NCBI GenBank assembly: GCA_910586555.1
Contig: CAJUJY010000058.1
Coordinates: 1 to 21,519, forward strand
Reading direction: 5' to 3'
DNA: 21,519 nt
DNA from: an uncultured Lachnospiraceae bacterium
GTDB taxonomy: Bacteria > Bacillota > Clostridia > Lachnospirales > Lachnospiraceae
In this document: positions 7,829 to 15,468 of the stretch, piece after piece
Position numbering within the stretch: the stretch's first letter is position 1
Layout: each line of letters begins with the position of its first letter
Translations under genes and position numbers: made by a program
The notes under the pieces: generated by a model
What the model was told of the DNA's origin: nothing
Databases searched by the model: none
The model's input: only the letters and a program-made list of their open reading frames with translations

Positions 7829-8228
7829 CTAAAGTCCACAAGTTTTATGTGTTTGTTATAATAGAACACAAAGTTATGGCAAATTCCTGGCATGACAAAA
7901 AAAAACCACATTTCTATATTAAAATATTTACATAAAATAACAAAAACATTAATATAACAGGACAGGATTATGGCATATATATAAATATGTATGTAAGATA
8001 ATACAGGCAATATATAATCCAGGCTGTACAATAAATGTTTAAAGCCTGTAATACATGGAATAGAACTAGTTATAGCAGGGTTTCTACATTTAAATTTCCA
8101 ATATTAGTGTTTTAGTTACATAGCTTGGTTGTAACTATGTACCAAAAAATGTAATAAAAATTTTAAGAAAAGTGGTAGCTTTTTTTAAAATAGTATGTTA
8201 TTATAAGCAATGACAATTAAACCTATCC
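7829..8228. other. A/T-rich intergenic stretch with short inverted repeats
   Basis: No coding frame is supported. Visible structure is limited to small inverted repeats: CAGGCT at 8020-8025 with AGCCTG at 8043-8048, and TACATAG at 8117-8123 with CTATGTA at 8135-8141. A weak AAAAG/CTTTT hairpin with a T-run lies near 8170-8187, and a lone TATAAT sits at 7857-7862. These could be debris of the neighbouring decayed genes. Confidence 0.4.
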
Positions 8229-8238
8229 TTTCTTTTTC

Positions 8239-8443
8239 CAGGGATCTGGTTCTGGCTGTATTGACAGAATGGGTGTTCCTGGTATTGTGGCTGTAACAGT
8301 TGCACAGGAAAGGGGTAATAAGTCTTGATATCCATTGTAAAGTAGTAATCTCACTAAAAGATGTTGCATTAATGAGAAAGATGAATCAAGAAGAGCCTGT
8401 CTCTTTTATGCCTTATTGCCTTGCCTGCATGTGTAATTCCTAG
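8239..8443 (+). pseudogene. Possible gene remnant, unrecognised
   Basis: Two overlapping open frames look like genuine protein rather than random sequence. Frame one (8239-8328) reads QGSGSGCIDRMGVPGIVAV and then TVAQERGN before a stop. Frame two (8297-8443) continues with KGVISLDIHCKVVISLKD and ends in SFMPYCLACMCNS. Neither has a start with a ribosome binding site, and together they look like one gene broken by a frameshift. I do not recognise the family. Confidence 0.25.
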
Positions 8444-8456
8444 TGGATTGCCAGCT

Positions 8457-8485
8457 TTGCAATTGATATAGATACATGGTAATTA
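8457..8485 (+). promoter_or_regulatory. Possible promoter of the surface repeat protein
   Basis: TTGCAA at 8457-8462, a 17-bp spacer and TAATTA at 8480-8485 with an upstream TG (extended -10). It predicts a short leader of about 27 nt to the ATG at 8519. The -10 box is a weak match. Confidence 0.35.
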
Positions 8486-8518
8486 AAATAATTAATGAAA
8501 AGAAAGGTGGAAATGTCT

Positions 8519-9961
8519 ATGAAGTTTTTTAGACAGACGAAGGAAACAAAGCGTAAGATTAGTTTCTTTGTAGCTTTGGCAATGGTTATATCATTGTTAC
8601 CGGTGTCACCAGTAGCGAAGGCAGCAGAAAAAACAGGAGAAACTGTCCAACTTGGAAATTTAAAAGTTTATTCCAATGTTAGTGGTGCGTCAGTATCAGT
8701 AGCTACTGGAGCTGGTGTGTTAACAGGAGAGGCTGTTATTACAGTTGCCACTTCAGCTTCAAAAGCAATTAGCAGTGCTTCATTGGATATAGAAATAACA
8801 ACAGGAAGTTCATTTAGTACCGGTAATACAGATTTTCAATACGTTGCTTCTATTGTAACAACAGCAAGTGCTGTAACAAGCAATGCAGCAATAGAAGGTT
8901 GTGGCAACGGCACAACATCTAATAATGGTAAGACAGTTACATATAAATATAGTATTGGTAATGTATCTAGCGGAAAAATTGAATTTAAAGTAACTGGTAT
9001 TAAAGAACAGACTTATGTAAAAATAAGTGGTACAGTAGAACTTAAAGATGACAAGAAACCATCAGCAACACCAAGTGAAACAACAAGTGGCGGGGCAACA
9101 TCAGCAGCTCCAAGTACATCACCAAGTGCAACAGCAAGTGGCGGGGCAACATCAGCACCTCCAAGTGCATCACCAAGTTCACCAACAAGCGGCGGGGCAA
9201 CATCAGCACCTCCAAGTGCATCACCAAGCACAACACCAAGTACAGCTCCTTCACCAACAAATGGTGGCAGCAGCTCAAATGGTGGCGGAGGTGGTTATGT
9301 TCCTTCTATAAGTGCAGCTCCTTCAGCTACACCAGGTGCATCTGCAAGTGCAGCTCCTTCAGGTTCAGCAGCTCCTTCAGGTTCAGCAGTTCCTTCAGGT
9401 TCAGCAAATCCTTCTGATACAGGTACAGGAAATACATCTGAACCTACTAAGACACCTGGCACAACAGCAACACAGAAACCAGATAATGATAAAGATGATA
9501 CTACTGGTGGTTCAACATCATCTGTTAAGGTAGGCAAGAAAGTTACAGTCAGCGGCTCAAAATACAAAGTAACAGCAGTAAAGGGTACAAGGACTGTACA
9601 GTTTACAAGTGGTAAGAAGAACGCTAAGAGCGTTGTAATTCCTTCAACTGTCAAAGTTAGTGGTAAGAATTATAAAGTTACAACTATTGCCAAAAATGCA
9701 TTTAAGGGCAATAAGAAACTTAAAAAGGTTACGATTGGTGCTAATATCAACAAGATTGGTGCTAATGCATTCAAAGGATGCGGCAAGTTAAAGAGCATTA
9801 TTATTAAGACTAAGAAACTTACAGCTAAGAAAGTAGGTAATAATGCATTTAAGGGCATCAACAAGAAAGCAACAATTAAAGTACCAAAGGCTAAGGTTAA
9901 GGCATATAAAAAGATTGTTAAAGCTAAAGGCGCAGGCAAAAACGTTAAGGTGAAGAAATAA
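8519..9961 (+). CDS. Secreted repeat-linker surface protein with C-terminal LRR_5-like domain
   Basis: A secreted 480-residue protein. The ATG at 8519 is preferred because AAAGGTGG at 8503-8510 is correctly spaced; ATGs at 8495 and 8513 are in frame but lack or sit too close to it. Residues 1-36 form a signal peptide (KRKISFF, hydrophobic core, VAKA). Residues 37-178 are a Thr/Ser/Val-rich beta domain, reminiscent of cohesin/Ig-like folds, with one Cys. Residues 180-335 are a Pro/Ser/Thr/Ala/Gly linker built from short tandem repeats. Residues 336-480 hold strands and LRR_5/BspA-like units (AKNAFKGNKKLKKVTIG, GANAFKGCGKLKSIII, GNNAFKGINKKATIKVP) and finish in a Lys-rich tail. No sortase motif, LysM or SLH domain is present, so attachment is probably by the basic C-terminus. 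A role in surface adhesion or glycan binding is inferred from family habit. Confidence 0.8.
   Translation: MKFFRQTKETKRKISFFVALAMVISLLPVSPVAKAAEKTGETVQLGNLKVYSNVSGASVSVATGAGVLTGEAVITVATSASKAISSASLDIEITTGSSFSTGNTDFQYVASIVTTASAVTSNAAIEGCGNGTTSNNGKTVTYKYSIGNVSSGKIEFKVTGIKEQTYVKISGTVELKDDKKPSATPSETTSGGATSAAPSTSPSATASGGATSAPPSASPSSPTSGGATSAPPSASPSTTPSTAPSPTNGGSSSNGGGGGYVPSISAAPSATPGASASAAPSGSAAPSGSAVPSGSANPSDTGTGNTSEPTKTPGTTATQKPDNDKDDTTGGSTSSVKVGKKVTVSGSKYKVTAVKGTRTVQFTSGKKNAKSVVIPSTVKVSGKNYKVTTIAKNAFKGNKKLKKVTIGANINKIGANAFKGCGKLKSIIIKTKKLTAKKVGNNAFKGINKKATIKVPKAKVKAYKKIVKAKGAGKNVKVKK
9086..9238 (+). repeat. Three tandem 51-bp repeats in the linker
   Basis: Three 17-codon units begin at 9086, 9137 and 9188, each reading SGGATSA(A/P)PS(T/A)SPS plus three variable residues. 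DNA identity is high, especially in the GGCGGGGCAACATCAGC core. Confidence 0.85.
9350..9421 (+). repeat. Four tandem 18-bp repeats in the linker
   Basis: Four six-codon units encode AAPSGS, AAPSGS, AVPSGS and ANPSDT. The first three share the CCTTCAGGTTCA core exactly. Confidence 0.8.
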
Positions 9962-10005
9962 TTTTTTTATACAATTCTATATGCAGCATCTGGGAGAAAT
10001 CCTGA

Positions 10006-10042
10006 AAATGCCGCCGGCAGTTAATGCTGGTGGTATTTTTTT
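10006..10042 (+). terminator. Rho-independent terminator of the surface protein gene
   Basis: A 13-bp stem (10006-10018 with 10026-10038, containing three G-T pairs) with a 7-nt loop runs into a T-run ending at 10042. It is 45 bp after the stop and abuts the structured element that follows. Confidence 0.8.
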
Positions 10043-10168
10043 AACCTCATCAAGTAAGTCCCCCCCCCCGCTTCTATGTTGCGGAAACATAAGCGGTGGG
10101 TAGGGACTTACTTGTTTCAGTGGGAGTACAAGCTCCCACTGAAAAGCTGCGATAGCAGCTATGAGGTT
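10043..10168. ncRNA. Four-way-junction structured element, possible ncRNA or mobile palindromic unit
   Basis: All bases fall into a cloverleaf-like fold. P1 pairs 10043-10050 with 10161-10168 (AACCTCAT/ATGAGGTT). P2 pairs 10052-10062 with 10103-10113 (11 bp) and continues through 10068-10073/10091-10096 and 10076-10080/10086-10090. P3 pairs 10115-10126 with 10133-10144 (12 bp). P4 pairs 10145-10150 with 10155-10160 around a GATA loop. Only one base separates P1 from P2 and P2 from P3, and none separates P3, P4 and P1. The element is much richer in G+C than its surroundings and contains a run of ten C at 10060-10069. It lies between a terminator and the chemoreceptor promoter, outside both predicted messages. 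It could be a small RNA or a repeated palindromic element; I do not recognise a named riboswitch. Strand cannot be decided. Confidence 0.6.
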
Positions 10169-10191
10169 GGTTTGTAAGTGGGCAAGTAGCG

Positions 10192-10214
10192 AAGCGGATT
10201 GCGAATATCCGCTT
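10192..10214. other. Accessory hairpin beside the four-way junction
   Basis: A perfect 8-bp stem, AAGCGGAT at 10192-10199 with ATCCGCTT at 10207-10214, has a 7-nt loop. No T-run follows, so it is not a standard terminator, and it probably belongs to the same element as 10043-10168. Confidence 0.55.
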
Positions 10215-10252
10215 GACTTTATGAAACAGCTATGAAATATATATTTTACGTC

Positions 10253-10281
10253 TTCACAATAAGAAAAAAAACAGGTATACT
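10253..10281 (+). promoter_or_regulatory. Promoter of the chemoreceptor/flavolipoprotein pair
   Basis: TTCACA at 10253-10258, a 17-bp spacer and TATACT at 10276-10281, about 50 bp before the chemoreceptor ATG. No motility-type sigma-D sequence is evident. Confidence 0.55.
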
Positions 10282-10331
10282 TATACTGTATAAAATCTAT
10301 TAAAAAATATATTTATAAGGCGGGAGGCAGA

Positions 10332-12314
10332 ATGAAAGAACAAAAAACCAGTCAAAGAATTAAAATGAAACGGAGCATACGTTTTAAAATTATGGTTTTA
10401 ACTACTATAATTGTATTAGGTGTTATGCTTGTATGTACTGCTATACAGCGTTACTCTATGCAGAATCTTACAGAAACAATATTAGTTGATGTATTACAGC
10501 CTGCTGCAAGACAGTCTGCACAGGCAGTTGAATCTAATATGCACCTTATGGCAGACAGGATTATGGGGCTTGCAGCAGACAGCACACTTACAGGTGGCAA
10601 TGTTTCCAGGAGGAAGACAAAGGAATTTTTAAAAAATGCTGCTAATACATATGAATTTTATGGGATTGGTGTTTATAATACAGATGGAAGCAGCATAATA
10701 GCAGAGGGTGATGCTTTTGAAAGCATTTCAGGCACAGAAATGTTTTCACTTATGAGGGAAACAGATAATATGGTTATATCTGATCCTGTTATAAATGACA
10801 GCTATATTGGAATACCAATGGGCATGCCAGTAAAATCAGGAGGGGAAACCATTTCATACCTGGCAGGCATTTATAAATATGACGTATTAAGTGATGTACT
10901 TGGTGCAATACATATCGGACAGACAGGAATGGCAATTATTATTAATGAGAGTGGGAAAATAGTAGGACACCCTTATACAGATGTGGTAAGGCAGGAACTT
11001 AATATATATAATCTTGATAAAGATGAAAGTGCACATAATATATATAAAAGAATGGTTGCAAGGGAAACAGGTTCAGCACAGGGAGTAGTGAACGGGCAGG
11101 AAGCATATATAAGCTATTGTCCTGTAAGGGGGACGCACTGGGCATTTGCAATAGAAGTGCCAAAAGAAGACTATTCACATACAGCCAATACTGCATTATA
11201 TAATACAATGGCTGGCACTGCGGGGGTTCTTGTACTTGCCCTGGCTGCAATATGGGCAGTAACCACTATTATTTCACGCCAGCTTAAGAAAACAGTTGCA
11301 AGAATGAACCAGTTTTCAGAGGGTGACTTAAATTCAGACATTGAAGTAAAAAAATCAGGAGATGAGGCAGAACTGCTTTCTTTTTCATTAAAAACAACAG
11401 TAGAGCATATTAACATGTATATTACTGAAATACAAAGGGTACTTGAAAATATTTCACAAGGCAACCTGGATATTTCTACAGAAGGTGATTATAAAGGTGA
11501 TTTTATAATAGTAGGCGAATCACTTACAAAGATTACAAATTCGTTAAACAGCATAATGAAACAGATTAACAGTACATCGCACCAGCTTGCAGATACAGCT
11601 AAAGACATGGAAACACAGTCAAAGAAACTCCACCAGGCAGCACATGTACAGGCAGGTGCAATGGAAGAATTAAGTTCTGAAGTAGGGGTTATAAAGAATA
11701 ATTTAACTGAAGTAACAGAAAATACTAAACATACACACCAAAGTGCTTATGAAATTGCAGGGCAGATATCAGATGGCAACAGGAAAATGGAAGGCCTTAA
11801 GGAAGCTATGCAGGCTATAGAGCAAAATTCACAAGAAGTCAGTAAAATAACAATGCTTGTTGAAGAAATTGCAAGACAGACAAAAATACTTGCATTAAAT
11901 GCAACTGTAGAAGCAGCAAGGGCTGGTGAAGCTGGTGCAGGCTTTGCAGTAGTGGCACAGGAAGTAAGGAAGCTCGCAGAAGAAAGCGAAAAAGCTGCGA
12001 AAAATACAGTGGAACTTATATCCCAGTCAGATATGCTTATTACAAATGGTGTGGAACTTACAAAAGAAGCTGCAAAATCACTTGAATTAATTAGCAGCAG
12101 TTCAGATGAAATAAAAGATATGGCGGGACGCCTGTCGGAGTCAGTAAATATACAGGAAGCATCATTACATGCAATAACAAGTAAAATAGATGAAGTTTCG
12201 CAGGTTACAGGGCAGAACCTTAAATCTGCTGGAAATACAGAAAGTGCAAGCATAAAGTTAAAAACAGAATCTGGCAAACTACAGGAGCTTCTTGGCAGGT
12301 TCCAGTTCCATTGA
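10332..12314 (+). CDS. Methyl-accepting chemotaxis protein with dCache sensor
   Basis: A 660-residue membrane chemoreceptor; GGGAGG lies 3-4 nt upstream of the ATG. TM1 is about 18-38, followed by an extracellular dCache domain (42-280) with the typical GIGVYNTDGSSI strand, PVINDSYIGIPMGMPV segment and second-lobe GQTGMAIIINESGKIVGHP. TM2 is about 292-314, HAMP 314-367, with a second HAMP-like stretch after it. The cytoplasmic hairpin tip is at about 511-552 (IARQTKILALNATVEAARAG then GAGFAVVAQEVRKLAEES), which would contact CheA/CheW. No C-terminal CheR-binding pentapeptide is visible. dCache domains usually bind amino acids or other small molecules directly, but the ligand cannot be read here. 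The next gene, a flavin lipoprotein 37 bp downstream, is likely co-transcribed and may modulate the signal. Confidence 0.93.
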   Translation: MKEQKTSQRIKMKRSIRFKIMVLTTIIVLGVMLVCTAIQRYSMQNLTETILVDVLQPAARQSAQAVESNMHLMADRIMGLAADSTLTGGNVSRRKTKEFLKNAANTYEFYGIGVYNTDGSSIIAEGDAFESISGTEMFSLMRETDNMVISDPVINDSYIGIPMGMPVKSGGETISYLAGIYKYDVLSDVLGAIHIGQTGMAIIINESGKIVGHPYTDVVRQELNIYNLDKDESAHNIYKRMVARETGSAQGVVNGQEAYISYCPVRGTHWAFAIEVPKEDYSHTANTALYNTMAGTAGVLVLALAAIWAVTTIISRQLKKTVARMNQFSEGDLNSDIEVKKSGDEAELLSFSLKTTVEHINMYITEIQRVLENISQGNLDISTEGDYKGDFIIVGESLTKITNSLNSIMKQINSTSHQLADTAKDMETQSKKLHQAAHVQAGAMEELSSEVGVIKNNLTEVTENTKHTHQSAYEIAGQISDGNRKMEGLKEAMQAIEQNSQEVSKITMLVEEIARQTKILALNATVEAARAGEAGAGFAVVAQEVRKLAEESEKAAKNTVELISQSDMLITNGVELTKEAAKSLELISSSSDEIKDMAGRLSESVNIQEASLHAITSKIDEVSQVTGQNLKSAGNTESASIKLKTESGKLQELLGRFQFH

Positions 12315-12351
12315 TATTTTAACAATAATTTATAAAGGAGGAAGAAGGATT

Positions 12352-12825
12352 GTGGTGAAGTTTAGGATATTGTTACTATTAACAGCCGTTGTTTTAACAG
12401 CTTCTGGCTGTGCAGGCAGCAAACAGGATATAAATGTTTTGCAGGACGGTTCATATACAGCCCAGATGGAAGAGTATTCTTATGGCTGGAAAGAATATGT
12501 TACAGTTGTTGTAAAGAATGGTGAAATTGTTTCTACAGAATTTAATGCAGAAAATGCAAGCGGTTTTATTAAAAGCTGGGATAACGCATATATGCAGAAT
12601 ATGAACCCGGTTTCAGGGACATACCCTAATGAATATACACGTTATTATGCAGCACAGCTTACAGGCAGGAAAAAAGCACCTGGCATAGACCTTTTAAGTG
12701 GTGCAACAAATTCAGGAAACAATTTCCAGAAGCTTTCAGAGGCAGTTGTAAAACAGGCATTAAAAGGCGATTCAACAGTTGTCCTGGTATCTTCCCCTGG
12801 ACAGCATGGTACTTCTCCGGAATAA
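12352..12825 (+). CDS. FMN-binding-domain lipoprotein
   Basis: This gene probably starts with GTG at 12352 (a second GTG follows at 12355), with AGGAGG at 12336-12341 about 10 nt upstream. An in-frame ATG at 12292 lies inside the chemoreceptor gene and lacks a site. The 157-residue product has a short signal sequence ending TASGC, so Cys20 would be lipidated, although the -3 residue is Ala rather than the usual Leu/Val. The rest matches the FMN_bind fold: DGSYTAQ, a VTVVVKNGEI strand, and SGATNSG at 116-122. Such SGAT motifs are where ApbE-type transferases attach FMN covalently to the threonine (here Thr119). Members serve in extracytoplasmic electron transfer. Placement behind a chemoreceptor suggests a redox- or substrate-sensing accessory, which is inference. 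No apbE is in the window. Confidence 0.82.
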   Translation: MVKFRILLLLTAVVLTASGCAGSKQDINVLQDGSYTAQMEEYSYGWKEYVTVVVKNGEIVSTEFNAENASGFIKSWDNAYMQNMNPVSGTYPNEYTRYYAAQLTGRKKAPGIDLLSGATNSGNNFQKLSEAVVKQALKGDSTVVLVSSPGQHGTSPE

Positions 12826-12838
12826 ACCAGAATAGGGA

Positions 12839-12867
12839 TTGCTTTTAATTGTTAAATATCATACAAT
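12839..12867 (+). promoter_or_regulatory. Promoter of glycogen phosphorylase
   Basis: TTGCTT at 12839-12844, a 17-bp spacer and TACAAT at 12862-12867, giving a leader of about 60 nt. It begins 14 bp after the flavolipoprotein stop. Confidence 0.55.
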
Positions 12868-12935
12868 ATAAAAGAAGATAAAAAAGGAATTATTATCCAG
12901 ATAAGCTAATACAAATTTATGGAGGTTTACTATCT

Positions 12936-15179
12936 ATGTACGAAAACGAAATTGAAAACATTGCATCTAAGGGGAGCAATGAGGAGATTTATTATTCCCT
13001 TCTGGAATTTACAAAGGACATAATACAGAAGCGTGGCAGGATCACAGGGAAGAAAAAGCTTTATTATATCTCCGCAGAGTTTCTTATTGGCAAGCTTCTT
13101 TCAAATAACCTTATAAACCTTGGGATATATGATGAAGTTGATGCTGCACTTAAGCGCCACGGTAAAAGCATGGCTGTAATAGAAGAAGCAGAGCCAGAAC
13201 CATCACTTGGCAATGGCGGGCTTGGACGCCTTGCAGCATGTTTCCTTGATTCTATTGCTACCTTAGGGCTTGCAGGTGACGGGATAGGGATTAACTACCA
13301 TCTTGGGCTTTTTAAGCAGAAATTTGAAAATAATCTACAGAAGGAACTAAGCAACCCGTGGATTAAAAGAAATAGCTGGCTTAGGAAGACAGATAAAAGC
13401 TACACTGTAATTTTTGGGGATATGCGTGTACAATCTGTTATGTATGAAATTGATGTTACTGGGTATGATAATAAATGCAATACCCTTAAACTGTTTGATA
13501 TTGAAACAGCAGACGAAGATATAGTAAAAGATGAAAGCATAGAGTTTGATAAAAATGATATAAGAAGGAACCTTACATTATTCCTTTATCCTGATGACAG
13601 TGATTACAACGGGCAGCTTCTGCGCATTTACCAGCAGTATTTTATGGTTAGCAATGCAGCACAGTTAATTATTGATGAGGCTTTAGAAAAGGGAAGCAAT
13701 CTTTATGACCTGCCAGATTATGCAGTTATACAGATTAATGATACACACCCTACAATGGTTATTCCTGAACTGGTACGGCTTTTGCTTAAGAGGGGCATAG
13801 GAATGGATGATGCCATAAACATAGTATCTAAAATGTGTGCATATACAAACCATACAATTCTTGCAGAGGCACTTGAAAAATGGCCAATATGGTTTCTTGA
13901 AAAGACCGTGCCGCATCTTATACCTGTAATAAAGATGTTAGACGTTAAAGTTAAAGAAAGGCACAGTGACCCTGCACTTGCAATTATTGATGAAAACAAC
14001 CGTGTCCATATGGCACATATTGATATACACTATGGTTTTAGTGTAAATGGCGTTGCAGCCCTTCATACAGATATATTAAAACAGAGTGAGTTAAAACCAT
14101 TTTATAATATCTATCCAGGCAAATTTAATAATAAAACAAATGGCATAACTTTCAGAAGGTGGCTTCTCCATTGCAACCATGAACTTTCAGGTTTTATTAC
14201 AGAAAAAATTGGCGGTGGTTATAAGAAAAATGCAGATGAACTTGAAAAGCTTCTTACATTTGCAGGTGATAAAGCTGTATTAGACAGGCTTCTTGAAATT
14301 AAGGCATACAAAAAGAAGGAATTTAAAGAATACCTTTTTGCAAATGAAGGCATTGAAATAGATGAAAATTCTGTATTTGATGTACAGGTTAAACGTCTGC
14401 ATGAATATAAACGCCAGCAGATGAATGCACTTTATATTATTTACAAATATATGGAGATAAAGGCAGGAAATAAACCTGCAAGGCCTGTTACAATGATATT
14501 TGGGGCAAAGGCTGCACCTGCATATACAATAGCTAAGGACATTATACACCTTATATTGTGCCTTTCAGAAGTTATAAGGAATGATCCTTTAGTAAGCCCT
14601 TACCTTAAAGTTGTTATGCTTGAAAATTATAATGTAACTTATGCAGAAAAGGTTATTCCTGCGGCTGATATTTCAGAACAGATTTCCCTTGCATCAAAAG
14701 AAGCAAGCGGTACAAGCAATATGAAGTTTATGTTAAACGGTGCAGTTACCCTTGGCACAGACGACGGGGCAAATGTTGAAATACATGAGTTCGTGGGTGA
14801 TGACAATATTTATATATTTGGTGAGTCAAGCGGGCAGGTTATAGAGCATTATAAAAACAATGATTATTCACCTGAGAAGATTTATGATAATGACAAAGAG
14901 ATAGCAAAACTTGTTGACTTTATAATTAGTAAAGAACTTTTTGCAGTTGGCAATAAAAAGAGCCTTATAAGGCTTTATATGGAAATAGTTACAAAGGACT
15001 GGTTTATGGCACTTCTTGACCTTAAAGAGTATATAAAGGTTAAAGAACAGGTACTTGCGGATTATGAAGACAGGGAAAAATGGGCTGGCAAGATGCTTGT
15101 TAATATAGCTAAAGCTGGCTTCTTCTCATCAGACAGGACAATAGCACAGTATAACGAAGATATATGGAAGTTAAATTAA
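12936..15179 (+). CDS. glgP: Glycogen/alpha-glucan phosphorylase
   Basis: A 747-residue PLP-dependent phosphorylase that releases glucose-1-phosphate from glycogen or maltodextrin in the cytoplasm. The ATG has GGAGG 10 nt upstream. Recognisable segments are KLYYISAEFLIG, PEPSLGNGGLGRLAACFLDS, GLGL-like DGIGINYHLGLF, QINDTHPTM, TNHTILAEALEKWP, NGITFRRWL, VKRLHEYKRQ and the PLP site EASGTSNMKFMLNG with Lys597. It is shorter than the roughly 800-840 residues of enterobacterial and animal enzymes, mainly at the N-terminus; that compact form is usual in clostridial relatives as I recall them. No regulatory phosphorylation segment is visible. A phosphofructokinase gene follows, so the two link glycogen breakdown to glycolysis. 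Confidence 0.95.
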   Translation: MYENEIENIASKGSNEEIYYSLLEFTKDIIQKRGRITGKKKLYYISAEFLIGKLLSNNLINLGIYDEVDAALKRHGKSMAVIEEAEPEPSLGNGGLGRLAACFLDSIATLGLAGDGIGINYHLGLFKQKFENNLQKELSNPWIKRNSWLRKTDKSYTVIFGDMRVQSVMYEIDVTGYDNKCNTLKLFDIETADEDIVKDESIEFDKNDIRRNLTLFLYPDDSDYNGQLLRIYQQYFMVSNAAQLIIDEALEKGSNLYDLPDYAVIQINDTHPTMVIPELVRLLLKRGIGMDDAINIVSKMCAYTNHTILAEALEKWPIWFLEKTVPHLIPVIKMLDVKVKERHSDPALAIIDENNRVHMAHIDIHYGFSVNGVAALHTDILKQSELKPFYNIYPGKFNNKTNGITFRRWLLHCNHELSGFITEKIGGGYKKNADELEKLLTFAGDKAVLDRLLEIKAYKKKEFKEYLFANEGIEIDENSVFDVQVKRLHEYKRQQMNALYIIYKYMEIKAGNKPARPVTMIFGAKAAPAYTIAKDIIHLILCLSEVIRNDPLVSPYLKVVMLENYNVTYAEKVIPAADISEQISLASKEASGTSNMKFMLNGAVTLGTDDGANVEIHEFVGDDNIYIFGESSGQVIEHYKNNDYSPEKIYDNDKEIAKLVDFIISKELFAVGNKKSLIRLYMEIVTKDWFMALLDLKEYIKVKEQVLADYEDREKWAGKMLVNIAKAGFFSSDRTIAQYNEDIWKLN

Positions 15180-15343
15180 TTATTACACTGCCAGTTATTA
15201 TAATAGTGGCATTTACTGCTGTTACCGGCTATATAATATTGTCAAAAATAGCCAGTAAAAAGTGGGGATATACAAAGGAAAGGGAAAAAGAACTTGAAAA
15301 TGCCAGTATGGACGGGATTTTCAAGAAACAAAACAGGCATTAA
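15164..15343 (+). CDS. Small single-pass membrane protein, function unknown
   Basis: A 59-codon ORF starts inside the last codons of glgP, overlapping by 16 bp. Residues 4-27 are a hydrophobic membrane segment (LIITLPVIIIVAF then TAVTGYIIL), followed by a basic, helical tail (KKWGYTKEREKELEN). The ribosome binding site is weak, so expression would depend on coupling to glgP. The same frame stays open for 27 codons after the TAA at 15341-15343, up to another TAA at 15425-15427. That extension begins SLIAPDPLLKKRGFWAGL and looks protein-like. Either the true protein is 59 residues, or this is a longer gene with a premature stop or a frameshift. I do not recognise a family. Confidence 0.4.
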   Translation: MEVKLIITLPVIIIVAFTAVTGYIILSKIASKKWGYTKEREKELENASMDGIFKKQNRH

Positions 15344-15433
15344 AGCCTTATTGCCCCAGACCCACTGCTTAAGAAGCGTGGATTTTGGGCTGGATTAATG
15401 GGATTAAATAAAAACTGGTTTACATAATGTTAT

Positions 15434-15452
15434 GCAGGCTTTAAAAGCCTGC
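15434..15452 (+). promoter_or_regulatory. Hairpin just upstream of the phosphofructokinase ribosome binding site
   Basis: A perfect 8-bp stem, GCAGGCTT at 15434-15441 with AAGCCTGC at 15445-15452, has a 3-nt loop. It ends 2 nt before AAAGGCGGGG (15455-15464), the ribosome binding site for the ATG at 15469. There is no T-run, so it is more likely an mRNA-processing or translation-affecting structure than a terminator. Confidence 0.45.
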
Positions 15453-15468
15453 GGAAAGGCGGGGATTT

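Noticed and set aside
9086..9421. CRISPR-like array
   Set aside because: Repeats are in frame, lack unique spacers and encode a low-complexity linker.
10043..10214. c-di-GMP or other known riboswitch controlling the chemoreceptor
   Set aside because: The conserved core of GEMM-type riboswitches is absent and the chemoreceptor promoter lies downstream of the structure.
12292..12351. Earlier ATG start for the flavin lipoprotein
   Set aside because: It would overlap the chemoreceptor, lacks a ribosome binding site and would push the signal sequence away from the N-terminus.
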